From: Synergistaceae bacterium
GTDB taxonomy: Bacteria; Synergistota; Synergistia; Synergistales; Aminobacteriaceae
Length of the DNA: 16,595 bases
NCBI GenBank assembly: GCA_017458545.1
Contig: JAFTBA010000358.1
Coordinates: 1 to 16,595 of the forward strand
Direction of reading: 5' to 3'
A program made the translations under genes and the position numbers. Positions 7,344 to 14,577 of this stretch are shown here, piece after piece (position 1 is the stretch's first letter; each line of letters opens with the position of its first letter). Below the pieces are notes generated by a model. That model did not search any database, had not been told where the DNA came from, and saw only the letters and a list, made by a program, of their open reading frames with translations.

Positions 7344-7391
7344 GGATTAGGGTATAGGGTGTAGGGTATAGGGGTTAGGGAATAGAATATA
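7343..7391 (+). repeat. Degenerate G-rich heptanucleotide tandem repeat, potential G-quadruplex
   Basis: Immediately after the rel stop codon, units of exactly 7 bp follow one another: GGGTATA (7350), GGGTGTA (7357), GGGTATA (7364), GGGGTTA (7371) and GGGAATA (7378). These are flanked by weaker copies AGGATTA (7343) and GAATATA (7385). Five runs of at least three G with loops of 3-4 nt satisfy the G-quadruplex formula on the coding strand, hence also in mRNA. It resembles the short heptamer repeats known from cyanobacteria in form; common descent is not implied. It is the only such repeat in the window. Confidence 0.85.
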
Positions 7392-7418
7392 TGCGGAAAG
7401 GAATTGAGAGTTTAAGCG

Positions 7419-7862
7419 ATGAGGCTGTTAATTCAGAGAGTTAAACGCGCTTCTGTAACAGTGAACGGTAACGATAAGCGCGAAATCGGTAAGGGTATGT
7501 GCGTATTCATAGGTGTAACACACGGTGATGATACTTCAAAAGCTGACTGGCTCGCAGAAAAATTATCGGGTTTAAGGATTTTTGAGGATAATGACGGTAA
7601 AATTAACCTGTCATTAAAAGACGTTGACGGCGAAGTATTATTAGTGTCTCAATTCTCGCTTTACGCCTCGTGCGTTAAAGGAAGAAGACCGAGTTTTACT
7701 GAGGCAGCTAAACCCGATGAGGCGGAAAAGTTGTATGATTATTTCGTTGAAAAAGTGAAATCTATCGGCCTTAAAAAAGTTTCCTGCGGTGAGTTCGGTG
7801 CTGACATGGACGTTGAAATAATTAACGAAGGGCCGTTGACTTTCATTATCGACAGCATATAG
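7419..7862 (+). CDS. dtd: D-aminoacyl-tRNA deacylase
   Basis: Hydrolyses D-amino acids (and mischarged glycine) from tRNA, protecting translation from wrong-handed residues. It has 147 residues, the usual length. The N-terminus MRLLIQRVKRASVTV is typical of the family. The two signature motifs are present: SQFSLY (77-82) followed by KGRRPSF, and the Gly-cisPro motif in NEGPLTFIID (G138-P139), which reaches into the partner active site of the dimer. The aspartate often seen after SQFTLYA is replaced by Ser-Cys here. The ATG at 7419 is preceded by GGAAAGGA and, nearer, GAGAG at 7406-7410 (8-nt spacing). It lies 16 bp before the hydrolase gene. Confidence 0.95.
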   Translation: MRLLIQRVKRASVTVNGNDKREIGKGMCVFIGVTHGDDTSKADWLAEKLSGLRIFEDNDGKINLSLKDVDGEVLLVSQFSLYASCVKGRRPSFTEAAKPDEAEKLYDYFVEKVKSIGLKKVSCGEFGADMDVEIINEGPLTFIIDSI

Positions 7863-7878
7863 GGAGGTTTGAAAAAAA

Positions 7879-8514
7879 TTGAACTACAAACGTTTTCCAT
7901 TAGGAGCATTATGGACTAACGGCTATTTATTTTGGGACGATGAAACTAAAGACGCATTTTTCATTGACCCGGGCGGCAATACTGAAGATGTTAAGTCATT
8001 CATTTCGGCTAACGGCTTAAACCTCAAAATGATTCTTCTTACTCACGGCCATATAGATCACGTTGCAGGGATTAATGAACTCGTCCCTCTTGTCGGCAAT
8101 AACATCTACATTGCTTCTGAAGACGCTGATACTCTCAGGAATCCCTCAATAGAGCTTCAGGCTTTACTCGGCGTTAAATTCGGCGGTCTGGTTGACTTTC
8201 AGGAAATAGCTGACGGAAGAATAATTGATTTTCCCGGTTACACAATAAAAGTCATAGCCACTCCCGGACATACTGAGGGAAGTGTTTGCTACCTCATCAC
8301 TGACAGCAACGGCCACAAAATACTTGTTTCAGGCGACACTCTTTTTGCTCAGAGCGTAGGACGTACAGACCTTGAGGGAGGCGACCAGTTAAAACTCGAA
8401 GCATCGCTGAGGAAATTAGCTGAGTTCCCTGATGGATTGCATGTTTTACCGGGTCATGGCCCTGACACAAACATCGGCAGTGAACGCGAACTCAATCCGT
8501 ATTGGCCGAGATAG
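7879..8514 (+). CDS. Metallo-beta-lactamase-fold hydrolase (glyoxalase II-like)
   Basis: A protein of 211 residues with every metal-binding motif of the fold: THGHIDH (H56, H58, D60, H61), PGHTEGS (H131), SGDTLF (D153) and LPGHGP (H193). This pattern fits the small YcbL/GloB-like hydrolases that bind two metals and cleave thioesters such as hydroxyacylglutathione or related compounds. It lacks the C-terminal domain of true GloB (about 250 residues), so the substrate is uncertain. The start is TTG at 7879 with AGGGAGG 11 nt upstream, giving the family-like N-terminus MNYKRFPLGALWTNGYL. It follows dtd by 16 bp and ends 23 bp before the preferred mreB start. Confidence 0.9.
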   Translation: MNYKRFPLGALWTNGYLFWDDETKDAFFIDPGGNTEDVKSFISANGLNLKMILLTHGHIDHVAGINELVPLVGNNIYIASEDADTLRNPSIELQALLGVKFGGLVDFQEIADGRIIDFPGYTIKVIATPGHTEGSVCYLITDSNGHKILVSGDTLFAQSVGRTDLEGGDQLKLEASLRKLAEFPDGLHVLPGHGPDTNIGSERELNPYWPR

Positions 8515-8537
8515 CAGGAAAGGCAGTGAGTATTAAG

Positions 8538-9593
8538 ATGTTCAAATATTTTTCGAGTGTTCTCGGTATGGACGTTGGAATAGATTTAGGCTCATCCAAT
8601 ATCGTCGTCTACGTTAAGGACAAAGGCATAGTACTCAGTGAACCCTCAGCTGTTGCCGTCAAACGCCGTCCTAAAGGTGAAGCCCCTAACGTTATAGCCG
8701 TAGGCACTTCAGCTAAAGCAATGTCCGGAAAAGTTCCCAGCGGTATAGAAGCTATATGGCCTCTTGAGGGCGGTGTAATCGCTAATTTCGACATGACTCA
8801 GGAACTCATAAAATACTGCCTCAGACGCGTAAGCTCAAACTCAACTTTCATGGTTCACCCCAGAGTCGTAATCTCTATTCCTGCCGAAGTTACTGAGGTC
8901 GAACGCAAAGCTGTTATTGACGCAACACTAGGTGCCGGTGCCAGTGAGGCTTATGTTGTTGAAGAACCTATAAGCGCAGCGCTTGGCGTAGGACTCCCGA
9001 TAGATAAACCTTCAGGCTGTATGATTATCGACATCGGAGGAGGCACAAGCGAAGTCAGTGTCATATCACTTGGAGGAATAGTAGTTACCAGTTCGCTCAG
9101 AACAGCAGGGAAAATGATGGACAATGCTATTATCACTATGGTGCGCCAGCGTTATGCCCTCTTAATCGGTGAGACTACTGCAGAAGAAGTTAAGAACACT
9201 ATAGGCTCTGCACTCCCGTTAGACCCCGAACTTGAAATGAGCGTTAAGGGAAGGGATCTGTCTGACGGACTCCCTAAGAGCGACATAGTTTCGTCAATAG
9301 AAGTACGCGAGGCAATGGAACCTATATTCACGGGCATTGAAGACATGGTTAAAGTTGCTCTCGAAAAAATGCCCCCCGAACTCGCTAAGGATGTTGTCGA
9401 CAGGGGAATTATATTAACGGGAGGCGTGGCAATGATGCGCGGATTCAGTGAGAGATTATCGCGCGCAATTAACACTCCGGTTATAGTTGCTGAAGAACCT
9501 TTGAACTCCGTAGCATTGGGAGTCGGGAAGATACTCGATAACTTAGGGGCTATGCAGAAAGTATTAATGTCAGTACAGCGCGGTTCACGCTAA
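8538..9593 (+). CDS. mreB: Rod-shape-determining actin homologue MreB
   Basis: Bacterial actin that forms membrane-bound filaments directing lateral wall synthesis with MreC, MreD, RodA and PBP2. From the ATG at 8538 the protein has 351 residues and begins MFKYFSS...GIDLGSSN, as expected; GTGAG lies 7 nt upstream. An in-frame ATG at 8502 would add 12 residues and overlap the hydrolase gene, and is less likely. Nucleotide-binding motifs: phosphate-1 GIDLGSSN, catalytic-region VEEPISAALG (E142-E143), phosphate-2 IIDIGGGTSE (D165), adenosine motif GIILTGGVAMMRGF. The last usually reads LTGGGALL, so the third glycine is replaced by valine. The N-terminal FKYFSS segment probably touches the membrane. 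It is followed by mreC after 28 bp. Confidence 0.97.
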   Translation: MFKYFSSVLGMDVGIDLGSSNIVVYVKDKGIVLSEPSAVAVKRRPKGEAPNVIAVGTSAKAMSGKVPSGIEAIWPLEGGVIANFDMTQELIKYCLRRVSSNSTFMVHPRVVISIPAEVTEVERKAVIDATLGAGASEAYVVEEPISAALGVGLPIDKPSGCMIIDIGGGTSEVSVISLGGIVVTSSLRTAGKMMDNAIITMVRQRYALLIGETTAEEVKNTIGSALPLDPELEMSVKGRDLSDGLPKSDIVSSIEVREAMEPIFTGIEDMVKVALEKMPPELAKDVVDRGIILTGGVAMMRGFSERLSRAINTPVIVAEEPLNSVALGVGKILDNLGAMQKVLMSVQRGSR

Positions 9594-9621
9594 AGAGTTA
9601 AACATTTAACTGAAAACTGAG

Positions 9622-10392
9622 ATGGAGAACAGGAGAAGTACGGCGCGCGAATTTATGCACGGATTAACGGCATTAATTTTGTCGTTGTTTCTGCTCGGAG
9701 TGAGTACAGGATTCGGGATAATGAAGAGCGTTGTTGATATATGGGGAGCGATATTATACATACCTGAATATCCTGCCGTTGAAATGAGAGAAGTTTATTT
9801 GCGTCTTCGTTCAAGGAGCAGGGACAGGGAACAGATGATAAAGGAAGTAGAAAAACTCAGGGAAGAAAACGCTGCTTTAAGGCTCGAACTTGTTAAGGCT
9901 GTAGGTGAGAAAATTTACTCCGATGACGTTAAGAGTGATACCCGTACTGCGCGTGTAACACTGAGAGCTCCTATGTCATGGTGGAGTGAGATACGTATTG
10001 ACAGGGGCAGTAACGACAACATAACTCAAGGGCTTCCCGTTTTCAGCAACGGTTACTTAATCGGACGCGTCAGCACTGTTTCATTAATGTCATCATGGGC
10101 TGAACTCATAACATCATCGTCATTCATGATACCTGCGGTTATCGAGGAGACGCGCGAACTCGGTGTAGTTGCAGGTGACGGGAACGGTTCAGTAATGCTC
10201 AGGTATATTCCTGCAGGAAGGGCAGTGCGTTCGGGAATGAGAGTCATAACGGCCATGATAGGCGAACAGTTACCTCCCGGACTGCCTATAGGGAAAATTT
10301 CAGGAGAGTATACTAACGGAACTGACGGTTACGCTGCGTATAAAGTTGAATTGGGAGCTGACCTGTCAAGATTTTACACGGTGAATTATTGA
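9622..10392 (+). CDS. mreC: Rod-shape-determining protein MreC
   Basis: Bitopic membrane protein that activates PBP2-RodA in the elongasome. It has 256 residues: a short basic cytoplasmic tail (MENRRSTAREF), one transmembrane helix at about 13-35, a coiled coil at about 62-98 (charged heptads ending KLREENAALRLEL), and the double beta-barrel periplasmic domain (about 110-250) with SWWSEIRIDRGSNDNI and LPPGLPIGKI. Typical length is 250-300. No strong ribosome binding site precedes the ATG (only a GAG directly before it), so translation may depend on ribosomes leaving mreB 28 bp upstream. A small inverted repeat GTTAA-ACAT-TTAAC lies in that gap. The stop is one base from mreD. Confidence 0.93.
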   Translation: MENRRSTAREFMHGLTALILSLFLLGVSTGFGIMKSVVDIWGAILYIPEYPAVEMREVYLRLRSRSRDREQMIKEVEKLREENAALRLELVKAVGEKIYSDDVKSDTRTARVTLRAPMSWWSEIRIDRGSNDNITQGLPVFSNGYLIGRVSTVSLMSSWAELITSSSFMIPAVIEETRELGVVAGDGNGSVMLRYIPAGRAVRSGMRVITAMIGEQLPPGLPIGKISGEYTNGTDGYAAYKVELGADLSRFYTVNY

Positions 10393-10393
10393 G

Positions 10394-10864
10394 ATGATAC
10401 TCGTAATATTATGGTTAATTCAAGACCTGCTTACTGTTTTCACGGGCGGAGGAATGCAGATACCCGGGTTATTTATGCTGGGATTGGTTTACGGGCTTTT
10501 GTTTGATGACGGTAACGATGACAGAAGTTTGTGGTCAATATGGACGGCATTTGCAGGAGGAATTTTATGGGATTTGCGATGGATAGGTATACCCGGTTTT
10601 TTCACGCTGGGATATGTAGTAGTTGTGCTTATAGTGATTCAGGTCTGGAGAATAATCCCTCCTCAGGGAAGAGAATCGGGAACGGGTTTGCTTGTATTCG
10701 TTCTGCTCGAATGCTCGCAGTTAATTCCGCCTATGCTGCCTGTTTTAATTCTCGGAGGCCGCACGGGATGGAACTATTTTCTTATGCAGCAGGCTTATTC
10801 ATTACCTGCTATACTCCTCACAATGTACCTTTACCGCCGCAAAGTAAGAAACTCAAAAATCTAA
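10394..10864 (+). CDS. mreD: Rod-shape-determining membrane protein MreD
   Basis: A polytopic inner-membrane protein of 156 residues with about five to six hydrophobic segments (roughly 2-18, 22-38, 48-62, 64-86, 97-118 and 128-147) and a basic C-terminus RRKVRNSKI. Sequence conservation in this family is low; WDLRWIGIPGFFTLGY fits the family pattern of a short acidic/basic turn before a helix, and position between mreC and mrdA is the main support. The ATG begins 1 bp after the mreC stop without a good ribosome binding site, which suggests coupled translation. Confidence 0.88.
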   Translation: MILVILWLIQDLLTVFTGGGMQIPGLFMLGLVYGLLFDDGNDDRSLWSIWTAFAGGILWDLRWIGIPGFFTLGYVVVVLIVIQVWRIIPPQGRESGTGLLVFVLLECSQLIPPMLPVLILGGRTGWNYFLMQQAYSLPAILLTMYLYRRKVRNSKI

Positions 10865-10872
10865 GGTGAGCA

Positions 10873-12585
10873 ATGGAATTATTAGACAGCAGATTAAAGT
10901 TATTTCTCTGGGGCATAACTCTCTCAGTCATGATATTAATCTCAGGTCTTTACCTGTGTCAGATATATCAGGGCGATAAATATATCCGTCTTGCCCACAG
11001 CAACAGACTCAGAATGATTCGTTTTTCAGCTCCGAGAGGCGAAATTTTTGACCGAAACGGCGTACCCTTAGCCGTTAATGATACTACCTTCAGCATAATG
11101 GGTTATCCTCTTGACTTAAACACTCCCGAAAAATTACAGCACCTCAGCAAAATCTTAATGCGTCACGGAATCCCTATGACAGTTCCCGATTTAGAGAAGA
11201 CGATTAAACAGCAGAGGTTAGCACCTTACCGCGTAATGAAAATCGTTCCTAACCTCACTATGCCCCAAATGGCCGAACTCATAGCAGACTACGAATTTCC
11301 GCGCGAACTCTTCCCGTTAAGCGTTTGGCGGAGAACTTACCCTGCAGGAACTACGGCAGCTAACATAATCGGTTATGTCGGTGAAATTTCAGAGAACGAA
11401 CTGAAATTACGCGCTGATGAAGGTTACACGGGCGGTGATTTAATCGGCAAGTCAGGCATAGAACGCTCATATGAGTCTGAATTGAGGGGTTCGCCCGGGC
11501 AGGAAGCACTCGAAGTTGACGCGAGAGGACGCAAGATAAGAACGCTCGATGCTAATCCTGCTGTTAAAGGTGAGGATATACACCTTACGCTCGACATGGG
11601 AGCGCAGAAATTAGCTGTCGAACTCCTCAAAAATTGGAAGGGCGCAATCGTTGCTATGGACGTTCACACAGGGGCAGTACTTGCTCTTGCATCGAGTCCT
11701 GTTTACGATAACAACCCTTTAGCGTGGGGAGTGTCGGCACGCGAATGGAATGCCGTAATGAATGACCCTCAGCGCCCAATGCTTAACAGGGCTATCGCAG
11801 GGGTATACCCTCCTGCAAGTACGTTCAAAGCGTTCATGTCGATAGCATCGCTCGAAGAAAACTCAATCACTCAAAGCACAACAGTTTCATGCAGAGGAGG
11901 ACTCAGATTCGGTTCACATCTCTTTAAGTGCTGGAAACATTCGGGACACGGCTCATTGAATGTTATAGGAGGTCTTCAGCATTCATGCGATGTATTTTTC
12001 TATCAGGTCGGTTTAAGAACGGGAATAGAGAAGCTCATTAAATGGGGAAGGAAATTTCATCTGGGTGAACCTACAGGAATCGATTTGCCGGGCGAAAGCG
12101 GAGGAAACATTGCAGGTCCCGAATGGAAAATGAGACGTTTTAATACTGCATGGTCAGGAGGAGACACAGTTAATTACTCGATAGGTCAGGGCTACATGTT
12201 AATGACACCTATACAAATCGCCCGTGTCTATGCTGCAATCGCTAACGGCGGCAAAATGGTTACCCCCCACCTCAACCCTAAAGGCTACAGGACTCCCGAA
12301 AACATCGGCCTCAATCCCAACAAGCTCGAAATCGTCAGGAGAGGACTCGAAGCAGTTGTGAGTCGCGGTACCGGTTCAAGAGCAGGGCGTTTCGGAGTAC
12401 ACGTTGCGGGCAAAACGGGAACGGCTCAGAACTCACACGGTGATGATCATGCACTGTTCGCAGGCTATGCCCCTGCCGAAGAACCTAAGTATGTCGCTGT
12501 CGCCGTAATCGAAGGCGGTAAACACGGCAGCAGTGTAGCAGGGCCTTTAGTCGGTCAAATGCTCGCTCATTTGCTTTCGCATTAA
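10873..12585 (+). CDS. mrdA: Penicillin-binding protein 2, elongasome peptidoglycan transpeptidase
   Basis: Cross-links peptidoglycan during lateral growth, working with RodA. It has 570 residues: cytoplasmic tail, one transmembrane helix at about 10-30, the pedestal/dimerisation domain opening with RFSAPRGEIFDRNG (50-63), and the transpeptidase domain from about 240. Active-site motifs: STFK with the acyl-accepting serine S316, SCD (371-373, the SxD form usual in PBP2) and KTG (514-516, in GKTGTAQ). YPPASTFK has alanine where YPPGSTFK is common. It ends in LLSH without a long tail. AAGGTGAG lies close to the ATG at 10873, 8 bp after mreD. beta-Lactams such as mecillinam target this family. 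Confidence 0.96.
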   Translation: MELLDSRLKLFLWGITLSVMILISGLYLCQIYQGDKYIRLAHSNRLRMIRFSAPRGEIFDRNGVPLAVNDTTFSIMGYPLDLNTPEKLQHLSKILMRHGIPMTVPDLEKTIKQQRLAPYRVMKIVPNLTMPQMAELIADYEFPRELFPLSVWRRTYPAGTTAANIIGYVGEISENELKLRADEGYTGGDLIGKSGIERSYESELRGSPGQEALEVDARGRKIRTLDANPAVKGEDIHLTLDMGAQKLAVELLKNWKGAIVAMDVHTGAVLALASSPVYDNNPLAWGVSAREWNAVMNDPQRPMLNRAIAGVYPPASTFKAFMSIASLEENSITQSTTVSCRGGLRFGSHLFKCWKHSGHGSLNVIGGLQHSCDVFFYQVGLRTGIEKLIKWGRKFHLGEPTGIDLPGESGGNIAGPEWKMRRFNTAWSGGDTVNYSIGQGYMLMTPIQIARVYAAIANGGKMVTPHLNPKGYRTPENIGLNPNKLEIVRRGLEAVVSRGTGSRAGRFGVHVAGKTGTAQNSHGDDHALFAGYAPAEEPKYVAVAVIEGGKHGSSVAGPLVGQMLAHLLSH

Positions 12586-12603
12586 GCTGCTGTTAAATTT
12601 GAG

Positions 12604-12635
12604 TTGCGTTCTGTTTTTCTATTGTATTGTATAAT
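12604..12635 (+). promoter_or_regulatory. Probable promoter for the minCDE-rodA group
   Basis: A perfect TATAAT (12630-12635) lies 62 bp before the minC start in the 112-bp gap after mrdA. The upstream element is weak: TTGCGT at 12604-12609 is 20 nt away, too far for an ideal pair, and CGTTCT sits at the ideal 17-nt distance. There is no terminator hairpin after mrdA, so read-through from the mre genes is also expected. Confidence 0.5.
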
Positions 12636-12640
12636 TCACT

Positions 12641-12690
12641 CCGGCAATAACGTTTGCAATAATCCCTGCTTACTGAAAGGAGCGTGCCGG
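12641..12690 (+). promoter_or_regulatory. Inverted repeat flanking the minC ribosome binding site
   Basis: CCGGCA (12641-12646) and TGCCGG (12685-12690) are perfect 6-bp complements 38 nt apart in the minC leader. The AAAGGAG at 12676-12682 lies between them, and the TTG start is 7 nt after the second arm. If the arms pair, the ribosome binding site sits in a large loop close to the start, which would effectively shorten the 15-nt spacing. Function is unproven. Confidence 0.35.
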
Positions 12691-12697
12691 TTATAAT

Positions 12698-13456
12698 TTG
12701 AGTTTTTTACAGAAATTACAGAACCTGCGTAAACCTGTTAATCTTTCTAACATAAAAATTGAACGCACTCATTACGGCTTAAAATTCTTCCTCCCAGACT
12801 CTTCATCTGAGGACGAACTGCTTAAACTCCTCGTGCGTATTCCTGCTAATGCCTACAAGCTCCCCGAAGGTCAGGGAGTTGTTTTTGATTTTTCATCGCG
12901 CGTCTGTTCAAGAAGGTTAATACTTCATCTGCTCAACAGCATCGTATGGGAAAAAGGTATTAAAGTCCTCGCATGGCTGTCGTCCGATGAGTCGACAAAC
13001 AATTTCTTTAATTCGGCAGGTCTCTCTGTCATTGAACCTCCGCTGACTCTTAATGAGCCTCAGCCTTCACCGTCAGCACCAAAACCGGAAGCCCATATCC
13101 CTGCGTTTAAGATCGTTTACGGTTCAATGAGGTCAGGGCATAAAGTTGATACTGACGGAAGCGTTTTAGTCTGGGGACATCTTAACCCCGGCGCTGAAAT
13201 CGTCGCAGGAGGAAGCGTTATAGTTGCAGGAAGATTATTGGGACTCGTTCATGCAGGAGGCTACGGACGCAATGATGTATTTGTCTGGGCAGGAAGTTTC
13301 GAGACACAGCAGGTCAGAATAGCTAACAAACTGTGTTTCGCTGACCCTAAGTCAACAACAGGATGGCGTAAGAGCGTTCTCATAACATTAGAGGACGGTA
13401 CGCCCGTAATAAGGGAAAATAAATTTTTCATAAAACAGGAGGGTAATCTTCATTAA
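12698..13456 (+). CDS. minC: Septum site-determining protein MinC
   Basis: Inhibits FtsZ assembly away from mid-cell; recruited to the membrane by MinD. It has 252 residues. The N-terminal FtsZ-inhibiting domain (about 15-110) is divergent. A proline-rich linker (113-135) joins it to the C-terminal beta-helix (about 137-245) with RSGHKVDTDGSVLVWGHLNPGAE and LGLVHAGGYGRN, the MinD-binding and dimer region. RSGH replaces the common RSGQ. The start is TTG at 12698, with AAAGGAG 15 nt upstream. The TAA stop directly abuts the minD ATG. Confidence 0.93.
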   Translation: MSFLQKLQNLRKPVNLSNIKIERTHYGLKFFLPDSSSEDELLKLLVRIPANAYKLPEGQGVVFDFSSRVCSRRLILHLLNSIVWEKGIKVLAWLSSDESTNNFFNSAGLSVIEPPLTLNEPQPSPSAPKPEAHIPAFKIVYGSMRSGHKVDTDGSVLVWGHLNPGAEIVAGGSVIVAGRLLGLVHAGGYGRNDVFVWAGSFETQQVRIANKLCFADPKSTTGWRKSVLITLEDGTPVIRENKFFIKQEGNLH

Positions 13457-14269
13457 ATGTCAGCACGTGTAATAGTAACGACTTCAGGCAAGGGCGGTGT
13501 CGGCAAAACTACCTCAACAGCAAACATAGCCGCAGCCCTCGCAAAATTCGGCAAAAAAGTTGTAGCGGTCGACGCTGATGTCGGCCTCCGTAATCTCGAT
13601 GTAATAATGGGACTCGAAAACAGAGTCGTTTACAATTTCATTGACGTAATCGAAAAAACCTGTAAGCTCTCTCAGGCTCTCGTTAAGGACAAAAGAGTTC
13701 CGGGTCTTTATCTTCTTCCTGCCGCTCAGACAAGAACTAAAGACGCTGTTAATCCCGAACAGATGGTTGCATTATGCGAGGAAATGAAACCTGATTTCGA
13801 TTTTATTTTTCTCGACTGCCCCGCAGGTATTGAGGGAGGTTTCAAGAATGCCGCCGCAGGTGCTGATGAGGCACTCGTCGTAACAACTCCCGAAATCCCT
13901 GCAGTGAGAGACGCTGACCGCATAATAGGTATGCTCGAATCAATGGGCAAATCTCCCATAAGACTCATCATTAACAGGTTACGCCCTAATATGGTTCAGG
14001 ACGGTGATATGCTCGCAAAAGATGATATTCTCGATGTGCTTTCGATTGACTTAATCGGAGTCGTTCCCGAAGACGAGAACGTTATACGTTCAACAAACAA
14101 CGGCGAACCTATGACTATGACTCTCGACAGTCCTGCGGCTCATGCCTATCTGAACATAGCAGAGAGAATTTTGGGCAGAGATGTTCCTCTGATGGATTTG
14201 GAGAGTTACGCAACAAGAGGTTTCCTGAGTAAGATTAAAAGATTCTTTTCGGGCAAGGGCAAGAGGTAA
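13457..14269 (+). CDS. minD: Septum site-determining ATPase MinD
   Basis: Membrane-associated ATPase that carries MinC and is displaced by MinE to give pole-to-pole oscillation or polar gradients. It has 270 residues. Deviant Walker A GKGGVGKTT at 11-19 has the signature lysine K12 and the P-loop K17. Switch I is DADVGLRNLD (39-48) and switch II DCPAG (120-124). The last residues RGFLSKIKRFFSGKGKR form the amphipathic membrane-targeting helix. GGAGG inside the end of minC serves as ribosome binding site (about 13 nt before the ATG), and the ATG follows the minC stop with no gap. Confidence 0.97.
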   Translation: MSARVIVTTSGKGGVGKTTSTANIAAALAKFGKKVVAVDADVGLRNLDVIMGLENRVVYNFIDVIEKTCKLSQALVKDKRVPGLYLLPAAQTRTKDAVNPEQMVALCEEMKPDFDFIFLDCPAGIEGGFKNAAAGADEALVVTTPEIPAVRDADRIIGMLESMGKSPIRLIINRLRPNMVQDGDMLAKDDILDVLSIDLIGVVPEDENVIRSTNNGEPMTMTLDSPAAHAYLNIAERILGRDVPLMDLESYATRGFLSKIKRFFSGKGKR

Positions 14270-14286
14270 AGGGGTGATATTAACCA

Positions 14287-14565
14287 ATGGGATTCCTCAG
14301 TAAATTTTTCGGAATAAGCAGTGAAGACGGTTCAAGCCAGAAAGCTAAAGACCGTCTCAAAATAGTTCTTATACACGACAGAACAGATATATCACCTCAG
14401 CTTCTCGAAAGCCTCCGCAATGAGATAGTTGACGTTCTGGCTAAGTACATGGACATCGACATGAAGAAAATCGAAATCGATCTCGACCATGACGAGAACG
14501 CCGTTGCACTCGTAGCGAATATCCCGATACTCCACATAAAGCGCGGAAAAGTCGCGGAACTCTAA
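14287..14565 (+). CDS. minE: Cell division topological specificity factor MinE
   Basis: Stimulates MinD ATP hydrolysis and confines MinCD to the cell poles. It has 92 residues, the usual size. The N-terminal MGFLSKFFG is the membrane-binding helix, followed by the anti-MinCD segment with the conserved KDRLKIVLIHDR (about 21-32). A C-terminal alpha/beta dimerisation domain follows. The gap to minD is 17 bp with AGGGGTGAT as ribosome binding site. Confidence 0.96.
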   Translation: MGFLSKFFGISSEDGSSQKAKDRLKIVLIHDRTDISPQLLESLRNEIVDVLAKYMDIDMKKIEIDLDHDENAVALVANIPILHIKRGKVAEL

Positions 14566-14577
14566 GACGTTAAAACA

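Noticed and set aside
7343..7391. CRISPR-like array
   Set aside because: The units are 7 bp with no spacers; it is a simple tandem repeat.
8502..8537. Upstream in-frame ATG for mreB at 8502
   Set aside because: It would overlap the hydrolase gene, add 12 residues not expected at the MreB N-terminus, and ignores the GTGAG placed 7 nt before the ATG at 8538.
9152..9475. Long minus-strand open frame within mreB
   Set aside because: It is antisense to conserved MreB motifs and its product is low-complexity Ser/Pro/Thr-rich, as expected of a reverse-frame shadow.
10531..10869. Open frame of 112 codons in another plus-strand frame within mreD
   Set aside because: It overlaps mreD almost completely, has no ribosome binding site of note and translates to a composition without family features; mreD has the expected membrane profile and context.
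12586..12640. Terminator after mrdA
   Set aside because: The T-rich stretch near 12614-12619 has no GC-rich hairpin before it.
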